From: Escallonia rubra
Taxonomy: Eukaryota; Streptophyta; Magnoliopsida; Escalloniales; Escalloniaceae
Assembly: GCA_033065855.1 (NCBI GenBank)
Contig: JAVXUO010001609.1
Location: forward strand, 186,001-250,000
Direction: 5' to 3'
Length of the DNA stretch: 64,000 nt
A model generated the notes under the pieces. That model saw only the letters and a list, made by a program, of their open reading frames with translations. It searched no databases and was not told the DNA's origin. The position numbers were made by a program, and so were the translations under genes. Shown piece after piece: positions 54,421 through 64,000 of this stretch (position 1 is the first letter of the stretch; every line of letters begins with the position of its first letter).

Positions 54421-56292
54421 TGGAACTCCCAATCTTTCTCATGCAGCCCCTCTTTCTATCTTTCCCTTTCTATTTTCATATCATACAAAGTTAAAGAGTT
54501 TACTTTACAAGACACACCTGGCAAGCTCTCTGCCGAATCTCAGAGTTAACATATTGTTCTATATTAAGTATAACTTAGTTTGCAAATGTAGGAGTATCCC
54601 TTGCCCGTCTTCTCTCCGTGCCTCACACCTTTTCCTTACCTTTCGAGGGACTGGCTCCTTGATCTAAAATATTATAGGTGAAAAAATCCCGCCAGCCCAC
54701 TGGCTCAGTAAGATAATAAAAGATATTTAATATAACTTTCAACTAAAGAATATTGATAATGCACGCTATTGCAATTCAATCACATTAAGCAGTTCTACAT
54801 GTCCACGTTACACATATCAAATGTTCACACTTAGTTGAGCATTACAAGAGTTTACCGTTTATTCAGTCTCATCAATAGACCACCCTTATGTCCACACATC
54901 GGGGATATAAGTTCACATTCTTTGCTTCGGCCAAAGGTAAAGTAACCGAAAACAATTGAACACCGATACTGCCTCGGATAGCAGTCGAAGATACAATTGT
55001 TCGGCTCATACGGTGCACTGCTATTTAAACACAATCAAATCAACCCCCAATCATTTAAATGGGGTAACATAATAATTATCAACAACTATCAACCATCCCT
55101 TAGAGTGAAAGGATGTAACATGCTCATGTGTAAGCAAACAGATCATTTCATACATGTAGTTGTTATAATCTTCATTTACTTGTACCATAAAACATTGTTG
55201 TCAAATATTTAGTCACTTTCATCATGCAACATCATCTTTATAACATCTTGAACATGTAATGTAATCATTTATATTCAGCAAATGAGCTTCAATTATAGAA
55301 ATTAACAAACATGTACCAAAATTATATTCTAACCATGTATCGTTTAACATAATTCCATAGTTCACATGTATCATAACCTGTTTCACGTATTCCATAATCT
55401 CCAATATGTTACATAATCTTCAATATATTAAACATGAATATATTCACTTATTAACAAGCCTTTAACAAGTATTCAAAAGTTTGACAAAGAATTCATACTA
55501 AAAGAATTACGCTAACATAATATATATCCATATTCATGTCTTAAAAGCACATTAAAGCTCTTCAACTATCTTATCTTAAAGAAGAGATGAAAGAACTAAT
55601 TTTTTAGATTTGAAACACCTTCAAAATACTCCTCAAAACACGTTCAAAACATTGTTTGAAGGTAACAGAAACTTTCCAATTCAACTGCTTAAGGTTTTTT
55701 TTAAAAACAAGCCATAATTCTAGATTTTGTAAGATTTTTGGTTGATTTTCTTGCAATTTTCTCTCAAAAACTAGGTAAGAGGATTTAAGCATGTCAATTA
55801 AGTCATTTAACTCAAATTAGAAGCAAGTAGGAGGTGTCAAGTAGAGGTGAAGAGATAGAGAAGTCAAGCACCATGAGGATCTAAGCACGAGGTGGCAAGA
55901 CGACGGTTGTGCCACCTAGCAAGCACGACAAGGCTCAAGCACGAAAAGGCTCGAAGAACAACGTGTCGCAACAGTATGTTGACACTTCACAAGTACGAGA
56001 TGGCACAATTCTGTTAAAGAAAAAACACAAACAGTTCGCAGGCAGTCCGGTCAACAACCGGTTAGTCCCAGCTAGAGTTTTTACCATATATATTTTTTTA
56101 TTTCTAACTCTTCTAAAAATATTTTTGATCATTCCAAGTGATCATTTAAAGTTTCTAAATATCAAATAATCTTTTCCATTTTTAGCACTTGGTTCACCTT
56201 CTTAGACATTTTACTCAATTTAAGGTGTTTAATATTTAAACATACATTCAAATATGTTCATGCATAGTTCATCATAACCATTTTCACATTGA
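54421..56292. other. AT-rich sequence, no gene recognised
   Basis: No exon or structured repeat was recognised. A GCCAGCCCACTGGCTCAGTAAG motif at about 54690 again resembles LTR sequence. The left boundary of CACTA III is not visible here. Confidence 0.
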
Positions 56293-59045
56293 GTGACGCA
56301 TCTAATCATACTTAAATATGTAATCAAAGCATATGAAATATTGGGTTCTCACATTCACTGTGAGACTCGTAGCAGTGATGCTGGTGTGATGACACACCTA
56401 GCTGATGGAGAGGCGTGGAAGAAGTTTGACTGTAGGCATCCGAGCTTTGCTCAGGAAGTTTGGAATGTTACACTTGGCTTGACAACCGCTGGGTTCAATC
56501 CTTTTGGACAGCCTAGCACACCTTACTCCAGATGGTCTGTTATTATTGTTTCGTATAACCTTCCACCAGGCATGTGCATGAAGAAATCATACATGTTTTT
56601 GTCGTTTCTTATTCCAGGGCTAAATAGTCTTGGTAAGAGCATAGATGTGTATTTAAGGCCTTTGATTGATGAGCTTAAACAACTATGGGATCGTAGAGTC
56701 AAAACTTATGATGCATCCCCTAAACAAAACTTTCAGATGAGGGGAGCTTCGATGTGGACTATAAATGATTTCCCCGCATTGGGAATGATGTATGGCTGGA
56801 GCACTCACGGAAAGTTAGCATGCTCTGCTTATATGGGCGTGAACCCCGGTCATACGTTAAAGCACGGCGGAAAGCCCTCGTGGTTCGGATGTCAGAGTAA
56901 GCTTTTGCCCTAGACCGTCAATTTCGTAGGCAAAAGGATAAATTTGGTGGAAAAATAGAGCACGAGGTTGTCACACTGGACTATCCATCTGATAATGAAG
57001 TGCTCTCACACCTAGAAGCACTTGATACTAACATACTATACGAAAGGGTGTGCCGAATAAGAAGATTTCAGAATATGGGATAGAGCACAACTGGAGAAAA
57101 CATTGTATTTTCTGGAAGTTAAACCACTGGAGGACACTCACTATTCGAAACAACGTGGATGTGATGCACATTAAGAAGAATGTTTTCGATAATGTGTTTA
57201 ACACTATGACGAATGTCAAGAAAAAATTGAAAGATCATCTCAAAGTGATAAAAGATCTACAACAGGTGGGTGTATATCGTGAACTGCATCCTCGAACAGT
57301 TAACGGCTAGACAATACTTCTGAAAGTACCGTACTGTCTAGACAAGAAACATGTAGAGAAGGTCTGTCAGTGGGTTAAGAATTTGAAGCTTCCAGATTGG
57401 TATGCATCCAACATATCTCATTGCTACAATGTATCAGAGGGCAAGTTCTAGAGGATGAAGAGTCACGACTGCCTTTCGGGGATTGTTGCCAAAGGTTGTA
57501 TGCGAGACTTTGGCGGATTTATCTCGAAAAAATCTTTCCACCGTTATTCTTTGATTCAATAGATCATTTGCATGTTCACTTGGCATATAAAGCTAAGATG
57601 GGTGGACCTGAGCAGTGTCGGTGGATGTATCCATTCGAGAGGTAATCCTTTAACTTTTTGTTGTTCATTTACACATAATGCAAACCCTATAAGCGTTGAT
57701 AATTCATTTAACTCTATTAACTAAACTTCTAGGCCCATGTTCCATTTTAAGAGAAAAGTTCGTAATAAAGCTCGTGTTGAGGGCTCAATTGCTGAGGCTT
57801 ACGTAATGGAAGAGCTTGTCAATTTTTGTAGCCAATATTTTGGGCCTGTTATTGATACAAGGCTGAATCAACTAGGCCAAAATGAGCCTGGAGCCAGCAC
57901 ACACTTAGAAGGGTATTTATTAATATTCAAGCAGTCAGGTAGTCCGTTCGAACGAACATATACTCAGTGGATAACGGATGAAGAGTATAGCACTGCAACA
58001 ATATATGCCCTTCTAGATTGTGAAGAAGTTTCAACTTTGATTAAGTAAGTTACTATCTTCAAATAAGTACTGTAAATAATTAAAAATGTGTGACCAATGG
58101 GTTAATTATATCGGTTTGCAATGAGTTCGATATGAAATCTCAAATTACTGATCCCGCTAGACTTGAATCTCATCGGAAATTACAATTTCTTGAATGATTC
58201 AAAAGACGTGTAAGTCTTTAACCAAACTATACTATGTCTTATATGTAACTTTGTGGTTTATTCATACGCTGATTTATCCTTAATTTTTTCCGTCTTCTAT
58301 AATAGGTTCAATCAGTCGACAAACCAGTAGGCTTTCGCTTGAAAGTGCTAGCTCACGGCCCTAGTAAACAACATCCGCTCATGGAGGCTATATCGTCAAC
58401 GGGTTTAGGTTTAACACAAAAGATGATGACCAAACTAAACAAACCCAAATTAGTGGAGTTTGTTATGACGAGAATTGCATGGACTTTTACGGAGAGCTGG
58501 ATGAGATTGTTGAGCTAACATATCTGGGTAGCCAAAACTGCTTGGTAATGTTCAAGTGTACCTAGTTTTATATTACATGCAGTAGAAGAATGTGTGTTAG
58601 CTTGCAAGGGATTGTAGATGGCAATGTTAAGTCAAAACTTGCATCAGACGAATCATTTGTGTTTGCTAGTCAAGTTGCACAAGTGTCCTACACGGAAGAT
58701 GTCGCAAATCCTAAATCTCATTAATATATTGTTATCAAGTTCAAGAAATTGTCAGTCGCACATGACAGTGAGGTACACACCTATCAAGCCGACCAAGCAC
58801 CTGTCTTGGTACCGGTTGAGGTGAACAACGAGGAAGACGATCTTCCTCCTTAACTAACACTTCATCTATGAGAAGAAGTCGTAGATGATGACACAGAAGA
58901 TGCAGAAAGTAGTGAAGATGATGAGGTTGAGTCTATTGATGAAGAGGATGAATAACAAGATGAAGAGGACGACAAGTCTCAAGAAGAAGAGGATGATGAG
59001 TCCGAAGATGAAGATGATGATGATTTTTAAAATGAAGATGATTGA
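56293..59045 (+). pseudogene. TNP2-type transposase of CACTA III, decayed
   Basis: Starts inside the transposase core: DGEAWKKFDCRHPSFAQEV, LTTAGFNPFGQPSTPYS, YNLPPGMCMKKSYMFLS, DVYLRPLIDELKQLW and TINDFPALGMMYGWSTHGK (56293-56913), then breaks. Later pieces are NVDVMHIKKNVFDNV (57050-57310), MGGPEQCRWMYPFE (to 57645), KRKVRNKARVEGSIAEAYV with an extended DUF4218/DUF4216-like part (57737-58048), a decayed DUF4216-like stretch (58330-58560) and an acidic tail (58850-59030). The N-terminal transposase-associated part seen in CACTA I is missing. Many stops and frameshifts; not functional. Confidence 0.
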
Positions 59046-59309
59046 CTTATAATGTTGTAACATTCATGTTCTTTTAATAAGTAACTTGCATATTTTACTT
59101 TACGGTACGACATAAAAATTCATATTCCCAGTGTGACGTGTACTTGACTACTCGGTAGTAATATGCTAACTTACTCATTCATCCGGTTCATATAGTGTTT
59201 CTTCTGTTTTAGTGTAATCGAAATCATGTGTTAGCAATTTCGTGTTGTCATTTTAATGTGTTAATTTCTTTGGACTTTCTTTATACAAGTCAGTTTCGTG
59301 TCATCAGTT

Positions 59310-60928
59310 ATGGATAGATTACGAGCCATTCCTGGTCGCGGTGGATGCCGACCTGCGTCCACCACGGTGGCTCCCTCATCGGCATTGCCTGCTGATGATG
59401 AGGCATAAAGGGCAGGCATCAAGTAGCTTGCCCCAGCCCCAGCCGCTACCGCTGCCCCAGCCCCAGGCACGTTGGTTCTCCTTCTTCTATGAGTTCGACG
59501 ACCTCAGGTATATTTGATATTAGCATTTACTCATAATGTTAGATTTATATTTAAATTATATTTGAACTGCAATAATGTTGATGTTTTATAGGATCTCGTT
59601 GAGACTGTGTATTGACATGTAGGGTGTGCATCAATCCCCAACAGAAACAGAATGTTACCCTTACCGAGGAGGGCCAGTAAGTAAAAAATCACATAATGCA
59701 GTAATTGACACTTTAATGATTCGATAGTTATTACTTTAGAGTTATTTAACGATATTAATGCTATTCTTTATCAGGACCTTTGAGTGTCCATAGAAAATGA
59801 AGATTGGTGTCCTTGTGAAGGGCCGCTTATTTGAGTCACTGCTATACTGGAAGGACTGGGATACCGCGACGAGGGAGGCCTTGTGGGAAGAGTGGCTTGT
59901 ATGGTTTTCCTTTTTGTCAGCTATAATTTGTTTAATTAGTACCTTATTTTTAAATTAATCGTATTGACTGTGTAACTGGATGCCTTGTAGGAGGGGTTCG
60001 AGTTTGAGTCACCTAAGCAGTAGGCGTTGGGGCGGCAAGAGTTTTTTCCCTACATCAGCAAAAATTACCCGCGATGGCTACACGACGCATGAGAGCGGGC
60101 GAGGAAGATGTTGCCCGAGGGTGCCCCGATGGAGGAGTACGGGTATCCCCTCATTGGATCTCACCATATTTATGGGGGCAAATGGTTTATATGTGGATCA
60201 CTGATCCAGCTTGGAAGGCGAAGAGTAAGAGTGGGAGGGAGAACATATAGGATCTGGATCCTACGCACACGGGGGGTCGGTGCCTCACGACGTCGTCCGA
60301 CATAGGAATGCGGCTAAGCACCCGAACCTGGAGAAGGATGAGGTTTGTGCTTTGACGTACACGATGATACACGTGAGGAAGAAGGATAAGGATTATGCAC
60401 ATCGGGCAAGGGACTTCGTTTCAGATATTTCCCAGCAGATCGTTGGAAGTTACAAATTAATTTGTTTATAGTTAAAATTTTGTCTATGTATTCGATGTCA
60501 GTTGCCTTAATGTCTTCAATGTCAAATCACTATTTTGCAAGCCTCACATGCACAGATCAGTGGGTCTGGGTAGCAGTCCAGAAAGCAGCAGTGGCTTACT
60601 GCATGGGGGATGTCAATATGCCGAAAAGGCGTGTACACGGTTGCCCAGCACGACTGTACGTGCCGTGATAGGAGCGTCCCCAACCCCTGCTGCCCCTCTA
60701 CATATGCAGACACCAACCGCAGAGCGACAATTATACCCGGGCTATGTTTGTCGCATTACTGATGAGGTATTCGGGATGATCAAGGCTCAGGATCATGTAC
60801 AAACATTATATACGATTATTAAATTATCGAGATTGATGCATCCGTGCCTTTACCTGCAGAACACTGTTGCTGGAGATACCGAGCCAGATCCGGATGACAG
60901 TACCCCCGTTGACGAGAACGATGAGTAG
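59310..60928 (+). pseudogene. TNP1-like gene of CACTA III, decayed
   Basis: Begins MDRLRAIPGRGGCRP at 59310 and meets a stop after about 30 codons; an Ala/Pro-rich stretch and probable introns follow. At 60225-60440, GGSVPHDVVRHRNAAKHPNL and KDKDYAHRARDFVSDI match the conserved SGS.P..V...N..HP-type part of PF03004/TNP1 proteins, and the end (60850-60928) is EPDPDDSTPVDENDE. The 3' part is shared with the minus-strand remnants in CACTA II (28440-28713 and 31060-31200). Confidence 0.
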
Positions 60929-61059
60929 GATCCAGACCCAAGTCTCGACGAGCCATGAGCCTTTCCCGTATAATTATTGATGGATCAGCAACTATTTGAC
61001 CTAATGTGGATTGAGAATTGAGGTTTAAATTTGAATTATAAGTTTGGGTATTAATTTTT

Positions 61060-61483
61060 TTAATTAAAAGTCTTTAATTAGTCTAGTAAAAACCTTTTAC
61101 CGACATTACCGATGGACTTGTAGTGATGAAAATTTCGTCGCTAAAAGTCCATTACTTTTGCCGATGGGCTTTTATCCTGTCGGTAATACCTTCAGCGACG
61201 GGAAATTCCGCTGCTAAATATTTTTCGAAATTATGATTTTCTGAAAAAACAAAATTAAACTAAAATACAAAAATTATCTTTAGCTAATTAATTTATCGTC
61301 CCGTCGCTAAAGGTAAGTGTTTTGGCGATGAAATTTCAAATTCTCTCGTTAAACTTTTAGCGATGGGGTTAATCCCAATGGAGTTTTAGCAGCGTGATGT
61401 CCGTCGCTAAAAGTCTTTTACGACGGAATATGGACTTTTAGCAATGTAATTGTCCGTCGCTAAAAGTCTCTTTTCTTGTAGTG
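61060..61483. repeat. Right subterminal repeat array of CACTA III
   Basis: Direct and inverted CGTCGCTAAAAG / TTTAGCGACGG motifs lead to the terminal CTTGTAGTG. Confidence 0.
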
Positions 61484-63080
61484 AGGCATCATTGTGTAAC
61501 CAAAGGTGCCCCAGTGAGTGGTGAAAATTGTTTTCTCCTGATGATCAGTAGCCATCTTTCTCTGATTGTATATTGCGAAACAATCCACAAATGAGACTAA
61601 CTCGTGCTCCATGGTATTATCGATGATTATGTCCATGATACGTAAGGGAAATTCATAAATAGAGGAAGCTCAGTTAAGGTCCCACTAGTCAACACACATT
61701 CGGATTTGGCCAGTTGGTTTGGGGACTGGTATGATGTTGGCTAGAGAGGTAGGGTACTCGATCACTGTAATGAATTTCGATGTGGAGTAACTTTATAACC
61801 TCTTCTTTGATCTTAAGGGACCACTTCATTCTTAACTTACGGAGCTTTTGTTTGACGGGTTTGGCTTCGGGTAGGTAGGTAAGTGGTGCTCCATAATTGA
61901 CGGGTCGATACCAGGCATGTCACTATATAACCAAGCAAATACATCTACAAATTCCTTTAAGAGTGCAGTGATTTCCTCTCTTTCTCTCTCATCTAAGCTA
62001 ACCCATATTTTGACCTATGTTGACTTTGATTGTTTCTTTTGCTTTTGGCTTGACTCGACTAGATTTTTGATTTTTTATTACTTTAATCATTTCTTTCAAA
62101 TATTCTTTTTCTTTTCATTGTCTATTAGTTGTGACGCATCATTAACCTAAATCAGCAACCAATGAGTAATCGACATATATCATCACATTATCAATTAAAA
62201 AGTCAGGGAGAACATTATAAGTGAGCAAATTCAAATTATCTAGAGTGACATAAGCATCTAACTGGTTCAAGCATAGTCTCGGCAGCAGGACGTCCTCTGG
62301 TAATCTCTCCCATAGTCAGCGGTCCGTACTCGATCATTCAATCTGTATGTCGCCTTGTGTTGGAGTGGTTAGACTTGCAGGGTTCATAATCTGGTCGTCC
62401 ACTTCACAGATAAGCACTAGGATATCCATGTCATTGGAGCATGATGTCATTCCCTCTGGTTCGATGAAGTCCATCCAATCAGGGGTGTCTTTTTTGCTTG
62501 GCTCAGTCTGGCTTGATACTTCATCTTCAACCCATTCATAGCCATAAAAGATTTCCCATCCTTGGATCTATTTTCCATTTTAACATTGTAGATAGACTCC
62601 AAAAACCCATAGTAAGAGTCCATCCTCTCCTTCTTTGACGAAGCATCCACTTAGGGTGGGGACTTTAATTATGGCGTTGAAGTTTATGAGTTGTCTAGTA
62701 CCTCTGTCTTTCTTGGCCTGGGCTATTTTTCTGATGGCTTATTTCTTATCCTTCTTGGTTGGCTTGTACCCTAACCCAAACTGATTTTTCTTATTCTCGA
62801 GAACTAGAAAACTGGAAAGTCCATGGTAATTTCGGCCCAAACCCTTAGGAGGGAAGTAGTAAAGTCTTCTCAACATGGGAAGTATTGACACGTTGCTATA
62901 GGGAGCAAAAGTGAGGAAATTTTCAACAAGACAAACCTTCTCGTGCTCCGAACAGTGAACTGGTTTGTCGATCCTGAATCTGTTGAGTAGTGCATCTAGT
63001 GAGTCGTGCGGAATCATGATGTTGTCCTTGTCACTCTCCACCTGTCCAATCTGATGTAGTTGTGAGTCACCCATGATAGT
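61484..63080 (-). pseudogene. Ty3/gypsy polyprotein remnant (reverse transcriptase and upstream region)
   Basis: On the minus strand 61870-61484 reads KWSLKIKEEVIKLLH, then a broken NWPNPNVC (family: VRMCVDYRDLN), then VSFVDCFAIYNQRKMATD and EKTIFTTHWGTFGYT, matching the reverse transcriptase motifs of plant Tat/Ogre-like gypsy elements with several stops. Upstream (63083-62739) GLGYKPTKKDKK and a Gly/Leu-rich PPKGLGRNYHG resemble the linker region before the reverse transcriptase in the same group. The YVDD box is not present: the frame is cut by the CACTA III end at 61483. No LTR was paired with it. Confidence 0.
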
Positions 63081-63289
63081 CAAAAGCGTCTTGTGACTTA
63101 CTTAAGACGTACTAAGGGTTTCAAGTGTGATCCTCCAATGGACACGCTTAGATAACCGTTCGAATGTCTCTGTTCTATAAAAAGATGAACAAAAACAATG
63201 AAAACATCTTTACACATAAACAATATAAAAATATTCCGACATATCAAGGGAAAAAATCATCGAAAATTATAAACATGCATACTTAAGTC

Positions 63290-63720
63290 TAGTCATCTTA
63301 ATCCAATTGAGTCAACAACAGAGTCACCACTGTAACTACACGAATTTGAAAGACTTGTTTTTCAAATGAAAAGACCGTGATTGACTGTGAAGATCCAATA
63401 GAGCTGTCTAATCTACTTTCATCCGGAGACTAAGTTATATGATGAGAAGGAATAGGCATCTCGTCATATCCTAAATAGGTTTCTACTTGTTTTTATGTAA
63501 TTTTTAATAATTCTTAGCCAAAAATAAATAATAAAAAGTACAATAACAAGTACTAAGTTAAACCTAATTTTTTGTTTGAACTGAACAATAGGGGTCGAGT
63601 GGCTTATGTATCCTATTGGACATATCAGGATCAAAACAATGTAGTCTTGACCCTAGGTGACCTAAATCTTAGTCTGTGCTTTTGAAAATCTGATTGATTG
63701 TAATTAACTCTTCTAGTTAT
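63290..63720 (+). repeat. Dispersed non-coding repeat, partial copy
   Basis: Contains ACAGAGTCACCACTG, GGAGACTAAGTTATATGATG, AATAGGCATCTCGTCATA and a TTTTATGTAATTTTT tail in the same order as the copies at 10235 and 47030. More divergent than those two. The remaining 280 bp to the window end hold nothing recognisable. Confidence 0.
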
Positions 63721-64000
63721 TTCAGAAATCTGACTCTAATCAACTCTTATGTTGATCGAATGGTGGAAAACTGTTATTATCCATGTGAAAAAATGAAATA
63801 AAAAATCCTAAATTTTGAGTTGGGAAAATTCTTTAGCTAATGCAAATATTCACTCAACACCACCCAACCCCGCCTCCCTAGATTTTCCACAAGGACTAAT
63901 ACACCTTTCATCTCATTTCTACCACCACTACCACCACCTAATTCCATTTCCGGCACTACATTATGGCGTTTCAAAAACCTTTAGAATGCACTTGTGATGC

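Larger units (their letters stand above)
56293..61483. mobile_element. CACTA element III, left end missing
   Basis: Contains plus-strand TNP2 and TNP1 remnants and ends with a subterminal array and TTTTCTTGTAGTG at 61483. No matching CACTACAAG end was found to the left, so the transposase-proximal terminus is deleted. Its subterminal motif (CCGTCGCTAAAAG) matches CACTA II, not CACTA I. The right end interrupts a gypsy reverse transcriptase read on the minus strand. Confidence 0.

Overview
This is nuclear DNA from a flowering plant, most likely a eudicot, and I do not try to name the species. The evidence is AT-rich sequence with spliced genes, a low-molecular-weight plant purple acid phosphatase, and the transposon families found in plant genomes (CACTA, Mutator-like, hAT, PIF/Harbinger-like, Stowaway, Ty1/copia and Ty3/gypsy remnants). 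Genes are few and most of the window is layered mobile DNA.

Layout. 0.6-3.2 kb: a decayed MOCS3/CNX5 pseudogene (exons of the second half only). 4.3-7.6 kb: a copia-type LTR remnant, a Pack-MULE carrying an ELO/HOS3-like fragment and a cysteine-rich fragment, and a MITE. 7.6-14.2 kb: mostly unassigned, with a 1.0 kb hAT element (perfect 8-bp target duplication) and a PIF/Harbinger-like MITE holding a GC-rich minisatellite. 14.2-23.9 kb: a complete 9.6 kb CACTA element with decayed TNP2 and TNP1 genes on the minus strand. 23.9-26.5 kb: MULE-derived composite sequence.

26.8-44.3 kb: the one apparently intact host gene, a secreted PAP (331 aa, seven exons, all five metal-site motifs). Its first intron is 15.25 kb. 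That intron holds a second CACTA element, a head-to-tail duplication of that element's left end, a MULE carrying a trihelix transcription factor fragment (its pre-insertion site survives in the other duplicate), and a long inverted repeat built from a CLASSY-type SNF2 helicase fragment. It also holds a second MULE with a perfect 9-bp target duplication, three successive minisatellites, and an LTR-like block.

44.3-64 kb: gypsy-type remnants and dispersed non-coding repeats, a Stowaway MITE, a GC-rich zone of nested minisatellites (52.3-53.7 kb) next to an LTR-like TATA region, then a 5'-truncated CACTA element (plus-strand TNP2 and TNP1 remnants, right end at 61,483) inserted into a minus-strand gypsy reverse transcriptase.

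The observation most worth following is the CLASSY inverted repeat (about 31.28-33.11 kb). It could fold into a long hairpin if the phosphatase pre-mRNA or a local promoter transcribes it. CLASSY proteins recruit the RNA polymerase that starts siRNA-directed DNA methylation, so small RNAs from this hairpin could feed back on the host silencing machinery. That role is inference; the inverted repeat and the helicase motifs are read directly.
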